Source: Muribaculaceae bacterium
GTDB lineage: Bacteria > Bacteroidota > Bacteroidia > Bacteroidales > Muribaculaceae
Direction: 5' to 3'
Length of the DNA stretch: 64,000 nucleotides
NCBI GenBank assembly: GCA_017399915.1
Contig: JAFQAS010000065.1
Location: forward strand, 1-64,000
Below are positions 27,440 to 36,305 of this stretch, one piece after another. The first letter of the stretch is position 1. The number at the start of each line of letters is the position of its first letter. The translations under genes and the position numbers were made by a program. The notes under the pieces are model-generated. The model was not told the origin of the DNA and searched no databases. It worked only from the letters and a program-made list of their open reading frames with translations.

Positions 27440-28531
27440 TTAGAAATATTTCTTTAATGCTGTTTCAAGTTTTGACACATCGTCGACACGCTCAGCCAAT
27501 TCTCCATTCTTATCTATAATAAATGTCATAGGCAGCAATGTCACATTGTAGCTCGACAATGGTTTTGCACGTTCTAATTGAGATGCGTAAACTGTTATCC
27601 AAGGTAGATTTTCGGCCGATTCTTTCCACACTGCTTCATTATCATCAACCGCTACTTGGAATATCTCCATTTTATTTTTGTTTGCTTCATAAACTTTATT
27701 GAGTGCGATATTAAATGCAGGAGATTGTTCTGTTCCATAAACAGTGAAATTTAGGAGTGTAACTTTCCCTTTTGATGCTACATCTTTTAAGCTATGAAGA
27801 ACTCCCTTATTGTCATAAAGTTTTATGTCAAACAAAGAGGTTTGCGCCACTTGAATAGTGTCGCCATCGCCCACTTTTGAAACACGACGATTTTCGATAA
27901 ATAGTTGTTTCAACAATTCTGTACGGTGGTCAGTGGGGCGTTGGCTTGTAAACTTATTTGCGACAGCACCAATAATGCGAATATCTTTCTTATTATTAGG
28001 GTCAAAGATACGAGTATTTCCAACTCGTTTATTAATAATATAATAAGATATCAACCCAAGATTATCGCCAAGAACCATCTCCGACAACTCACGTTTTAGA
28101 ATCGAATCGGTTCCGGCAGCCTGTTCGCCACCCTTAGCCACTACCGCAGCAATTTTCTTGTCGATGTTCATCATCATCTCGGCCGAAGCACTTCCTTCGA
28201 GAGTGTAATTTGAATCAAGTGACGATGCATATCCTTTAAATGTGATTGTTTCGATACTATCGATTGGGAAATACACTACTTTACCATTTGCTTTTAAGCG
28301 ATATATTTCGGGATAACCCATATTGGGTTGCACAAATTCAAAGTCACCGTCTCCGGCTAAAATGGTTGAGTCCATTACATACCAACCATTCTGAGCGGGG
28401 CCTTCAAGGTATAAGGTTGTCGAATCCGACCCTTCTACCGAACCGTTTATCTCCCAATTGTTTCCATTACCGCAACTCCATAGAAATGAAGCCACAAGCA
28501 CCGAACAAACTATATACAGAGTTCTTTTCAT
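27440..28531 (-). CDS. TlpA-like thioredoxin-fold lipoprotein (DUF4369-type) without CXXC
   Basis: A 363-residue lipoprotein (lipobox FLWSC, Cys20). The N-terminal half resembles the DUF4369 beta domain common in Bacteroidetes (WEINGSVEGSDSTTLYLEG). The C-terminal half is a TlpA/AhpC-type thioredoxin fold (VTLLNFTVYGTEQSPAFNIALNKVY, then LLPMTFIIDKNGELAERVDDVSKLETALKKYF, with the cis-proline region LLPMTF). At the place of the CXXC active site it reads GTEQSPAF, so redox chemistry is unlikely. It is last in the prfB-argB operon, 25 bases after argB. Confidence 0.85.
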   Translation of the reverse strand: MKRTLYIVCSVLVASFLWSCGNGNNWEINGSVEGSDSTTLYLEGPAQNGWYVMDSTILAGDGDFEFVQPNMGYPEIYRLKANGKVVYFPIDSIETITFKGYASSLDSNYTLEGSASAEMMMNIDKKIAAVVAKGGEQAAGTDSILKRELSEMVLGDNLGLISYYIINKRVGNTRIFDPNNKKDIRIIGAVANKFTSQRPTDHRTELLKQLFIENRRVSKVGDGDTIQVAQTSLFDIKLYDNKGVLHSLKDVASKGKVTLLNFTVYGTEQSPAFNIALNKVYEANKNKMEIFQVAVDDNEAVWKESAENLPWITVYASQLERAKPLSSYNVTLLPMTFIIDKNGELAERVDDVSKLETALKKYF

Positions 28532-28556
28532 AATTAATCTATCTAATTGTTATCTA

Positions 28557-29333
28557 TTATTTCACAAGATGACTACCATTGCTCAAATCATTGAGCGATG
28601 ATGCTTTGGTAATAATCACCTCACTCACCCCTGCATCTATTGCAGCAAATGCATTATCAAGTTTTGGAATCATACCTCCGTTGACGATGCCTTGTTCGAG
28701 CAATTGGGCATAGGTGTCGCGATTGATTTCGGCAATAACCGAATCATCGTCATTCTCATCGCGAAGCACTCCTGCTTTTTCGAAGCAGAATACTAAATGC
28801 ACATCAAATATCGACGACAATCCTTTGGCACACTCACCGGCCATTGTGTCGGCATTAGTGTTGAGCATATTTCCTTTGCCATCGTGAGTGAGAGGAGCAA
28901 TCACAGGCACAACTCCCGACTTCAACAATGTTGCCAATGCTTCGCCATCGACCTTTTTCACATCGCCTACCCAACCATAATCAACAGTTTTTACGGGGCG
29001 ACGGTCACTGAGGATAATATTCATATCGGCACCGGTCATTCCCATTGCGTTTACACTATGACTTTGCAATCCGGCAACAATGTTTTTGTTGACCAACCCG
29101 CCATACACCATTGTCACAACCTGCAACATTTCGGTATCGGTGATGCGACGTCCGTCGACCATCTTTGTCTCGATGCCTAATTGTGCTGCCACACGAGTAG
29201 CTGAGCGACCTCCTCCATGCACAAGCATTTTATATCCTTCAATAGTGGAAAAATCACGAAGCAACGCCGCAAGGGTTTCGGGCTCTTCTACAATTTTTCC
29301 GCCTACTTTTACTATTGTAAGTCTTTCTTTCAT
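28557..29333 (-). CDS. argB: acetylglutamate kinase (or N-succinylglutamate kinase)
   Basis: A 258-residue amino-acid kinase that phosphorylates N-acylglutamate in arginine synthesis. The glycine-rich segments KVGGKIVEEP and HGGGRSATRVA, the substrate segment GRRITDTEMLQVVTMVYGG, and NADTMAGECAKGL are visible. In Bacteroides fragilis, arginine synthesis is known to run through succinylated intermediates, so the natural substrate may be N-succinylglutamate; the sequence alone cannot decide. It lies 12 bases after prfB and 25 before the redoxin-like gene, probably in one operon. Confidence 0.93.
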   Translation of the reverse strand: MKERLTIVKVGGKIVEEPETLAALLRDFSTIEGYKMLVHGGGRSATRVAAQLGIETKMVDGRRITDTEMLQVVTMVYGGLVNKNIVAGLQSHSVNAMGMTGADMNIILSDRRPVKTVDYGWVGDVKKVDGEALATLLKSGVVPVIAPLTHDGKGNMLNTNADTMAGECAKGLSSIFDVHLVFCFEKAGVLRDENDDDSVIAEINRDTYAQLLEQGIVNGGMIPKLDNAFAAIDAGVSEVIITKASSLNDLSNGSHLVK

Positions 29334-29345
29334 AAATAATCGTGA

Positions 29346-30471
29346 TTAAGCATTTTCAGCCTCCGATGCAGCAAATTCCATAAGATATGCCTTAATGAAA
29401 TCATCGAGGTCGCCGTCCATCACTCCATTCACATCTGATGTTTGGTAATTTGTACGATGGTCTTTTACTCGACGGTCATCAAACACATAACTGCGTATTT
29501 GTGAACCCCATTCGATTTTCATCTTGCCGGCCTCAACCTTAGCCTGCTCTTGAAGTCGGTGTTGCAATTCTTTGTCGTAAAGTATTGACTTCAATTGACG
29601 CAAAGCGTTTTCTTTATTCTTTGGTTGGTCGCGGGTTTCGGTGTTTTCGATAAGAATCTCTTCTTTCTCACCGGTATAAGGGTCGGTGAATTGATAACGT
29701 AGACGCACACCCGATTCCACTTTGTTCACGTTCTGACCTCCGGCGCCACCGCTTCGGAATGTATCCCATGAAAGCAATGCTTGCTCCACCTTCACTTCAA
29801 TAGTGTCATCGACAAGTGGTGTGACAAACACTGATGCAAATGAAGTCATGCGCTTGCCTTGTGCATTATAAGGCGACACGCGCACTAATCGGTGTACTCC
29901 GTTTTCGCACTTTAGATATCCATAAGCGAAATCACCTTCCACGTTGATCGTACATGATTTGATCCCTGCCTCATCGCCTTCGAGAAGGTTGGCGATTGAG
30001 GTTTTATAACCGCTTTTTTCGCAGAAACGCAAATACATACGCATCAACATTGATGCCCAATCCTGGCTTTCAGTACCACCGGCACCCGAGTTGATTTTCA
30101 ACACCACTCCAAGCTTATCCTCTTCACGACGCAACATATTGCGCAATTCGAGAGCCTCAAGCTTGGTAATAGCATCGTTATATAATTGCTCCACTTCCTC
30201 TTCAGTCACGAGTTCTTCTTTATAGAAATCCCATGAAAGAGAAAGTTCGTCAACGATTTTTTCTACTTCTTTATATCCTTCAATCCATTGTTGAAGGTCT
30301 TTGATTTTTTTCATTTGGATTTGCGCTTCCTTGGGGTGTTCCCAAAAGTCGGGCACATGTGTGCGCAATTCCTCTTCTTCTACTTGAATTAACTTACTAT
30401 CGATGTCAAAGATACCTCCTCAACGCGAGCTTGCGTTCAACGGTCTCTTTTAGCTGTTCCTGTGTAATCAT
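29346..30471 (-). CDS. prfB: peptide chain release factor 2, read through a +1 frameshift
   Basis: The class I release factor for UGA and UAA stops. Translation starts at 30471 and gives 21 residues beginning MITQEQLKETVERKLALRRY, then meets UGA at 30408-30406. A +1 shift at CTT-TGA-C joins the second frame, open down to 29346, for a product of 374 residues. The shifted part contains the GGQ loop (FRSGGAGGQNVNKVES), with the catalytic Gln and the usual bent loop. It heads the prfB-argB-redoxin operon. It is an autoregulated gene: low RF2 favours shifting. Confidence 0.94.
30405..30420 (-). promoter_or_regulatory. programmed +1 frameshift site of prfB
   Basis: On the minus strand the order is AGGAGG (an internal Shine-Dalgarno), TAT, CTT, TGA, C. 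The Shine-Dalgarno sequence ends three bases before the shift codon CTT, the spacing known from Escherichia coli prfB to push the ribosome forward. The shifted codon is GAC. The downstream frame is open to the normal stop. Confidence 0.93.
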
Positions 30472-30516
30472 TTGTGTTTACTGGGAATTTATGTGTTAAT
30501 AATTTATTTTACGATG

Positions 30517-30524
30517 CAAAGTTA
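30517..30524 (-). promoter_or_regulatory. -7 box of the prfB operon
   Basis: TAACTTTG on the minus strand followed by GCATCG matches the consensus, about 46 bases before the prfB start. Confidence 0.55.
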
Positions 30525-30535
30525 CAAAAAAATCC

Positions 30536-31597
30536 CTACTCTAATATTATTCCGTCGAGTACTTTTATATAGGTTTCAATTGCCTCACGTATTTCATCAA
30601 AACAAATGTATTCATCGGCAGTGTGTGAGCGCGACGAGCTACCGGGTCCCAATTTCAATGATTGCCACGGCATTAATGCTTGGTCACTCAACGTTGGTGA
30701 TCCAAATGGCTCTGCACCCAACATTTCCAATCGCTTGACAATAGAATGTGTGGGACTGATTGATGACGGATTTAGACGAGTGGAACGTGGTGTCAATTCA
30801 CACTCCGGCACTGCTTGGCGTATCATCTCTAATGTTTCCACATTGGAATAGGCATCGGTCGAACGCACATCAACCACTATTTTACACTCATCGGGCACTA
30901 CATTATGTTGCGTGCCGGCATTGATTTGTGTCACAGAGATTTTTACCGGCCCTAATGTGGGCGACTCTTTCTCAAATTTAAGACTGCGCAATGTGTCAAT
31001 GACTGCAATTGCTTTATAAATAGCATTCACCCCCTCGTTGCGTGCGGCATGACCCGATACCCCTTTTACCACTCCGTCAAGCACCATAAGTCCTTTTTCG
31101 GCAACTGCCGGCTGCATTTCTGTTGGCTCTCCAACAATAGCCACTGAAATAGGCGGCAACATGGGTATCACCGACTCTATGCCATTCTTTCCACTAACCT
31201 CCTCTTCACACGAAGCGAGCATCACTATATTATATTGTTGAGGACGCTCACATAAATATATAAATGTGGCAAGCAATGACACTAAAGGACCTCCGGCATC
31301 ATTGCTGCCAAGACCATAAAGCCGGCCTTCTTCTTCTGTGGGTGTAAAAGGATCACGGCTCCACCCCGACACCGGTTTCACTGTGTCGATATGCGAATTT
31401 AACAACAACGTGGGCTTATTTATATCAAAATCGGGTGATAATGCCCACACATTATTTCCGTGTCGCTTTGGCTCAAATCCATTTGCGCGAAAAAAGTCAC
31501 TCACCACATCGGCTGCCGCATTTTCCTCTCGCGATACCGATGGTGTAGAAATGAGTTGCTTCAACAAATCAACCGATTTATAATATAATTCGTCCAT
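30536..31597 (-). CDS. argE: M20 family acetylornithine deacetylase-type peptidase
   Basis: A 353-residue zinc hydrolase of the M20/ArgE family that removes the acyl group from N-acylornithine. Motifs seen are LNSHIDTVKPVSGW (the zinc His and its bridging Asp), GLGSNDAGGPLVSLLA, and ASCEEEVSGKNGIE with the catalytic Glu. The substrate may be the acetyl or succinyl form. I chose the ATG at 31597 (MDELYYKSVDLLKQL) because an ATG at 31660 would place the protein start upstream of the -7 box. It follows its own promoter, and the prfB operon starts just after it. Confidence 0.9.
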   Translation of the reverse strand: MDELYYKSVDLLKQLISTPSVSREENAAADVVSDFFRANGFEPKRHGNNVWALSPDFDINKPTLLLNSHIDTVKPVSGWSRDPFTPTEEEGRLYGLGSNDAGGPLVSLLATFIYLCERPQQYNIVMLASCEEEVSGKNGIESVIPMLPPISVAIVGEPTEMQPAVAEKGLMVLDGVVKGVSGHAARNEGVNAIYKAIAVIDTLRSLKFEKESPTLGPVKISVTQINAGTQHNVVPDECKIVVDVRSTDAYSNVETLEMIRQAVPECELTPRSTRLNPSSISPTHSIVKRLEMLGAEPFGSPTLSDQALMPWQSLKLGPGSSSRSHTADEYICFDEIREAIETYIKVLDGIILE

Positions 31598-31624
31598 ATC
31601 GTAATTATTATTTTCTTTATGATG

Positions 31625-31632
31625 CAAAATTA
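31625..31632 (-). promoter_or_regulatory. -7 box of argE
   Basis: TAATTTTG followed by CATC on the minus strand fits TAnnTTTG and lies about 28 bases before the ATG at 31597. Confidence 0.55.
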
Positions 31633-31806
31633 AGCCATTTTTTTGCATTATCCTCATCACTAACCAATTTTAATCACTCTTCGGCTTGTTTTTGGTCATT
31701 TTTTTACCTTTATTGCACACTTTTTCGTTTTTTGTGCCACTTCACAATCTTTGTTAAACTAATTCCAATTTAAGTCGCTAAATTCGCATATATGAATAAA
31801 TATACC

Positions 31807-31814
31807 TACCTTTG
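31807..31814 (+). promoter_or_regulatory. -7 box of the acyl-CoA synthetase gene
   Basis: TACCTTTG followed by CACC matches TAnnTTTG, 32 bases before the ATG at 31847. Confidence 0.6.
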
Positions 31815-31846
31815 CACCGTTTTTTATTCCGAACAATACTAAGATT

Positions 31847-33652
31847 ATGCCCAATATACTCACCAATCTCATTGACAATCAAACTGTCAAGTATGGAGAT
31901 AGAGAGGTTTTTCGCCACAAAAATTCTATTGACGGCGATTGGATTATAACCTCATGGACACAATTCAAACAACAAGTAGAGGCAATCGCATGTGCGATGG
32001 AGACTCTCGGCCTCAATCCCCAAGAAAATTTAGCGGTATTCTCATCAAATCGCCCTGAGATTCTCATCTCTGACTATGCTGCTTATGCTAATCGTGCCGT
32101 ACCCGTATCGATTTATTCAACAAGTAGCAATGGCCAGGTCGAATATATCATAAACGACTCTAAATCAAGAATCTTATTCGTTGGCAATGCCGAGCAATAC
32201 AAAATAGCGCGTAGCATTATCAATAAATGCCCAAGCATTATGCTGATTGTAACATTCGATGATGTGACTCGCGATGCCGACGATGAAACCACTATGACAT
32301 TCGCTCAGATGCTCAATCTTGGCAATAATGCAAGTGATGCCTGCAAAAACGAAGTAAAAAAACGCCAAGCCGAAGCTAAAGAAGATGATATAGCTACTAT
32401 CATATACACCTCTGGAACCACCGGCGAGCCCAAAGGGGCTGTGCTCCCTCACTCATGTTTTGATGCAGTGATGGAAATTCACAAAGAACGTCTCACAACA
32501 TTGAGCGACGAAGATACCTCGGTGTGTTTCCTCCCTCTAAGCCACATTTTTGAGAAAGCATGGGCGAGTTTCTGCATGTTTATGGGCATGCGGTTCGCCA
32601 TAAACTATGACACTAAAAACGTGCAGCAAACGCTCAAAGAATTCCGTCCATCATGCATGTGTAGCGTGCCGCGATTCTGGGAAAAAGTATATACCGGCAT
32701 CAATGAGAAAATCGAAGAAATGACAGGTTTGAAAAAATTCATGGTGAAGCAAGCCATCAAAACCGGTTATCGCCGAAATCTCAATTATGCACGTTTAGGC
32801 AAAAAAGCGCCTTGGTGGTTGGAAACTAAATATCGTTTCTTTGAGAAAAAAGTGCTCAAAACACTCCAAATGGCTATCGGTGTGGAAAATGGCAACATCT
32901 TCCCCACTGCCGGAGCGCCAATGTCGGTAAATATCACTGAATTCCTTCACGCTTGTGGCATAAATATCGTGATAGGTTATGGCCTTTCTGAAACATGCGC
33001 CACCGTGACTTGTTACCCCAATCCCGGTTTTGAACTAAACTCAGCCGGCACAGTGATGCCAAGAGTACAAATTCGCATCGGAGAGCATAACGAGATACAA
33101 GTGAAAGGTCCCACTATTTTGCGTGAATACTATAACAAGCCTAAAGAAACGGCCGAAGCATTTACCGAAGATGGTTGGTTCCGCACAGGCGATGCTGGTC
33201 AAATCGACGAAAACGGCAACCTCGTCATCACCGACCGTCTTAAAGACCTTTTGAAAACTTCTAACGGCAAATACATTGCTCCTCAAGCTATTGAAACTCG
33301 CCTTGGCGAAGATAAATACATTGAGCAAGTAGCGGTGATAGGCGAACGACGCAAATATGTAACTGCAATTATCATTCCCGCTTTTGAAGCGTTGAAAGAG
33401 TATGCCGAAGAGAAGAAAATCCAATATCGCAACCTCGAGGAGTTGGTAAAAAATGCCGACATCAAAGCGATGATTCAAGAGCGCATCGACTCTCTTCAAG
33501 CCGGATTTGCCAACTACGAAAAAATCAAAAAATTCACCCTACTACCCAAAGCATTCACTATGGAAGCAGGTGAATTGACCAACACCCTCAAAATTCGCCG
33601 CGCAGTAATCCGCACCCGCTACGCCCGCGAAATCGAAGCCATGTATTGCTAA
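31847..33652 (+). CDS. long-chain acyl-CoA synthetase (AMP-forming)
   Basis: A 601-residue member of the ANL adenylation superfamily that activates fatty acids to acyl-CoA via an acyl-adenylate. The P-loop is YTSGTTGEPKGAVLPHS, the adenine-binding stretch is GYGLSETCATVTCY, and WFRTGDAGQIDENGNLVITDRLKDLLKTSNGKY contains the hinge aspartate and the C-terminal hinge. It is a single-gene unit with its own promoter and a strong terminator with a UUCG loop. It resembles the FadD15-type long-chain ligases; exact chain length preference is not visible. Confidence 0.92.
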   Translation: MPNILTNLIDNQTVKYGDREVFRHKNSIDGDWIITSWTQFKQQVEAIACAMETLGLNPQENLAVFSSNRPEILISDYAAYANRAVPVSIYSTSSNGQVEYIINDSKSRILFVGNAEQYKIARSIINKCPSIMLIVTFDDVTRDADDETTMTFAQMLNLGNNASDACKNEVKKRQAEAKEDDIATIIYTSGTTGEPKGAVLPHSCFDAVMEIHKERLTTLSDEDTSVCFLPLSHIFEKAWASFCMFMGMRFAINYDTKNVQQTLKEFRPSCMCSVPRFWEKVYTGINEKIEEMTGLKKFMVKQAIKTGYRRNLNYARLGKKAPWWLETKYRFFEKKVLKTLQMAIGVENGNIFPTAGAPMSVNITEFLHACGINIVIGYGLSETCATVTCYPNPGFELNSAGTVMPRVQIRIGEHNEIQVKGPTILREYYNKPKETAEAFTEDGWFRTGDAGQIDENGNLVITDRLKDLLKTSNGKYIAPQAIETRLGEDKYIEQVAVIGERRKYVTAIIIPAFEALKEYAEEKKIQYRNLEELVKNADIKAMIQERIDSLQAGFANYEKIKKFTLLPKAFTMEAGELTNTLKIRRAVIRTRYAREIEAMYC

Positions 33653-33678
33653 TATTCTCAAAATTCACAAATACCAAC

Positions 33679-33718
33679 AAAGATGTAATCACTTCGGTGA
33701 CTACATCTTTGTTCTTTT
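33679..33718 (+). terminator. terminator with UUCG tetraloop
   Basis: The arms AAAGATGTAATCAC and GTGACTACATCTTT (one mismatch) close a TTCG loop and are followed by GTTCTTTT, 27 bases after the stop of the acyl-CoA synthetase gene. Confidence 0.85.
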
Positions 33719-33839
33719 ATCAAAAAAATTGGTTTATTGGTCAAAAATCTCAAAATCTTTACAATAAGATATGAGCCAAGTAGGGAAGTTGCACTAACAA
33801 AAAAAATCTTTTATTTCTATACCATAATATTTCGTAATG

Positions 33840-35222
33840 TTAGTGCAATAAGTTCAAATCAATATCAGGGACTATAACATCTGCAAGATTGTCTTTAATA
33901 AGAAATCCCATATAAAGAGGGATTGTAAGCACCTCATCTTCGCGCCCCACATTATATTTCCCTAACTTAATCGCATTATTGACATGATAAACATCTTTGT
34001 TTCTTAAAACAGTTCTTAAACTTTTGGTTTTCCCTGATTTTGCTTTAACCTCAATCACTACACATTCACCCTTATATCGCACAAGAAAGTCCAATTCAAG
34101 ACCACTATCCTTGTGGAAGTAATACAATTTTTGTCCCGATTTACAGAGAAAATCCGCCATAAGATTTTCGAATAATGCACCCTTATACCCCAAAAGATTC
34201 CCCTTTAAAATATCCACCTGTGAGCCATAATCAAGCATAGCGACCAAGAGACCTATATCTGTAGTATACAATTTAAAGCAGTCTTCTATAGAATTTCCTT
34301 CAAGTGGCAACTCTGTAATCTGCGTGTTGTAACACCTCTTAACCAACCCCGCATCTTCTAACCATTGGATACTTCCCATATATTGAGAAGACCTACCATT
34401 CTTTTTCACCACAGAATATTGAAATTTTTTATTTTCTTTAGCCAATTGTCTGGGAATTGATTCAAAACATTCGCGAATACGTGCTTTGTCGGCATCATCG
34501 GCATATTTCACCATGTCTTCTTCATATTCGACAATAAGATTGCGTTGAACTTTATAAATGAGTTCAATATTTTTGGTTTCGAGAAATGTATTCACAACTT
34601 CCGGCAACCCTCCTACGATGACATATCTATATAGTAACTCCATCATTACATTATGGATACCATTGGGAACTGCCGTTTCATTCTCAAAGCACGATTTTAC
34701 CGTATCAATAACCTTATCATTTATTCCATTTGCCCATAAAAACTCCTCAAAATCCAACGGATACATTTCAATCATTGTTTCATATCCTACAGGAATAGAA
34801 TCTTGCCCGTCAACATTCTTAGTTCTATTCTTACCATATCCCCTGACTCCTAAGAGAGAGCCGGTTGCTATAATATCAAATCGACCATCTATTTGAAATG
34901 ATTTTAAGGCGGTTCTTGCCTCTTTGCATTCTTGGATCTCATCAAGTATTATACATGTCTTTCCGTTGACAAAACGGCTACCCGGAATCAATGCCGATAA
35001 GTTCAAAATTATTGTATCAACATCAACATTACTCGCAAAGGCTAACTTTTTATCGGGTTCGAGAATAAAATTCATGTAAATTACATTCTCGTAATTCTCC
35101 TTTGCAAACTTTTGGACAATATATGTTTTACCACATTGACGAATACCTTTTATCACAAGAGGCTTTTTTGATTCAGAGTTTTTCCATTTAGCCAAATCCG
35201 ACTCAATTTTTCTTCTCAACAT
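33840..35222 (-). CDS. AAA_14/DUF4143 family ATPase
   Basis: A 460-residue protein with an N-terminal AAA domain (Walker A GIRQCGKTYIVQKFAKEN near residue 25; Walker B CIILDEIQE) and a C-terminal DUF4143-type domain with a nuclease-like core (GLELDFLVRYKGECVVIEVKAKSGKT). Such proteins occur in many scattered copies in Bacteroidetes and are of unknown function; the end resembles PD-(D/E)XK nucleases. It is a solitary gene, convergent with the acyl-CoA synthetase, and three 32-bp tandem repeats run into its promoter. Acquisition by transfer is plausible. Confidence 0.9.
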   Translation of the reverse strand: MLRRKIESDLAKWKNSESKKPLVIKGIRQCGKTYIVQKFAKENYENVIYMNFILEPDKKLAFASNVDVDTIILNLSALIPGSRFVNGKTCIILDEIQECKEARTALKSFQIDGRFDIIATGSLLGVRGYGKNRTKNVDGQDSIPVGYETMIEMYPLDFEEFLWANGINDKVIDTVKSCFENETAVPNGIHNVMMELLYRYVIVGGLPEVVNTFLETKNIELIYKVQRNLIVEYEEDMVKYADDADKARIRECFESIPRQLAKENKKFQYSVVKKNGRSSQYMGSIQWLEDAGLVKRCYNTQITELPLEGNSIEDCFKLYTTDIGLLVAMLDYGSQVDILKGNLLGYKGALFENLMADFLCKSGQKLYYFHKDSGLELDFLVRYKGECVVIEVKAKSGKTKSLRTVLRNKDVYHVNNAIKLGKYNVGREDEVLTIPLYMGFLIKDNLADVIVPDIDLNLLH

Positions 35223-35247
35223 AACATTATAAATTTTATCATTTCCG

Positions 35248-35255
35248 CAAAGTTA
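35248..35255 (-). promoter_or_regulatory. -7 box of the ATPase gene
   Basis: TAACTTTG on the minus strand matches the consensus. It abuts the first of the three 32-bp repeats and lies about 26 bases before the ATG at 35222. Confidence 0.6.
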
Positions 35256-35349
35256 CACTTTTCCAAACGAATAAACAAAAACTTTTACACTTTTTCAAGC
35301 GAATAAATTAATCCAACAACACTTTTTCAAGCGAATAAATTAATTCAAC
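35255..35349. repeat. three 32-bp direct repeats upstream of the ATPase gene
   Basis: Copies start at 35255, 35287 and 35319, with a period of exactly 32. The last two are nearly identical; the first is diverged and overlaps the promoter. On the minus strand each unit ends with TTGAAAAAGTGT (TTGGAAAAGTGT in the first). The pattern looks like iterated binding sites or duplicated promoter -33 regions, not CRISPR, since there are no spacers. Confidence 0.75.
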
Positions 35350-35356
35350 CGCATCT

Positions 35357-35380
35357 ATCTTGTCTATTTCTCAAATAATC
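35357..35380. repeat. 24-bp element, first copy
   Basis: The 24 bases beginning ATCTTGTCTATTTCTC are identical to 42168-42191. This copy lies about 30 bases before a -7-like AGATTTTGC and heads a gene-free leader; the other copy lies before the pnp promoter. Confidence 0.6.
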
Positions 35381-35795
35381 TCAATTTTTCTCATAATTTA
35401 GATAAAGATTTTGCAAAAGTAAAAAATTAAATATAATTTTGCATCAACTCGGCAGTCCGGAGGGGCTTCGAGGGTTACATATTATCGACGTTTACAAGCG
35501 TTATCTTTTTAAGTCATCGAATCTCGCAAATTCAAATCCACAAAAAGATAAAGCAACTGTAGGCGTCCATCTTGATGTCATATATTAACATCATTTACAT
35601 CGTCGTCACTAATCGTGATGATATGTTGAGATGTTTTATATACACATCTGGCGTGGGCTGCTGAGTTGCTTATCTCGTGGATAAGGCCAATGCGAGAGCC
35701 TGATGACTTGGGATAAGTAGTAACAGAATCCCACGTCATCTTTTTATAATAGTCTGAAAAGGGATTCATTCAGACATTTTAATCTCGCTACCACG
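35381..35795. other. gene-free stretch upstream of the small HTH gene
   Basis: Two -7-like boxes (AGATTTTGC near 35408 and TAATTTTGC near 35437) point right, but no sense gene starts until 35796. A 63-residue minus-strand frame at 35578-35769 has no recognisable motif and I do not call it. A long leader or a small RNA could originate here; the sequence does not show which. Confidence 0.4.
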
Positions 35796-36008
35796 ATGCA
35801 CATAGGAGAAATAATACGACTCACCGTAAAACAACAAGGGCTCACCACAGTGTGGCTTGCCCGACAGTTATCTTGTTCACGTACCAACGTGTATAAAATC
35901 TATGCCCAACACTCACTCGACACAAATACCCTACGCCGCATCTCAATAATCCTCAAAACCGACTTCTTCGCCCTCTACTCCGACGACATCGCCCCACATT
36001 GCAAGTGA
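35796..36008 (+). CDS. small helix-turn-helix protein
   Basis: A 70-residue protein made up of one helix-turn-helix: MHIGEIIRLTVKQQGLTT, then VWLARQLSCSRTNVYKIYAQ as the turn and recognition helix, and TLRRISIILKTDFFALYSDD. This resembles the XRE/Cro-type DNA-binding domain in a very short form. It lies 400 bases before the Cys-rich peptide system and is transcribed towards it, so it could be a regulator of it, but nothing in the sequence proves a link. Confidence 0.7.
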   Translation: MHIGEIIRLTVKQQGLTTVWLARQLSCSRTNVYKIYAQHSLDTNTLRRISIILKTDFFALYSDDIAPHCK

Positions 36009-36305
36009 TAGTGGCTATTTATTTAGTCGAGATTGCAACGTGTAGCAGCTCCCCAAAATAGACACTAAAAATAAATCTTTTTCTATCTTTTTGTGTCTAC
36101 TTTTTCGGTAGCAGCATATAGGGTAAACTCAATATTTTTTTTATATTTTCCATTATAAATTTTAACCCTAAGGACTCAACGAAGCATATCTGAGTTAATT
36201 ATGCATTATTTCGCTTAGATAGGCTACCCTTCGGCAATACAAGAAATAAAAAGCAAAATAATTATGCATTATGAACTATGAATTATGAATTGATTAACAC
36301 TGTCC
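36009..36305. other. gene-free stretch with a dispersed repeat
   Basis: No gene is seen. TAGACAC near 36049 and GTGTCTA near 36092 could pair across an AT-rich loop. From about 36170 to 36290 the reverse strand resembles the repeat block at 22800-22860, including GCATAATTAACTC, CGTTGAG and a string of ATAATGCATAATT-like units. Confidence 0.5.
36170..36290 (-). repeat. second copy of the ATGCATAATT repeat family
   Basis: Reading the minus strand, AATTCATAATTCATAG and TTCATAATGCATAATT come first, then an insertion of about 50 bases, then GCATAATTAACTC and TTCGTTGAGTCCTTAGGG. The order matches 22803-22850 on the plus strand, with the tandem units reduced and diverged. Confidence 0.6.

Noticed and set aside
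35255-35349. The 32-bp repeats as a CRISPR array
   Set aside because: Units abut directly with no unique spacers, only three copies are present, and no cas genes are nearby.
35578-35769. 63-residue minus-strand frame divergent from the HTH gene
   Set aside because: No motif, no clear ribosome-binding site, and no evident partner; could be chance.
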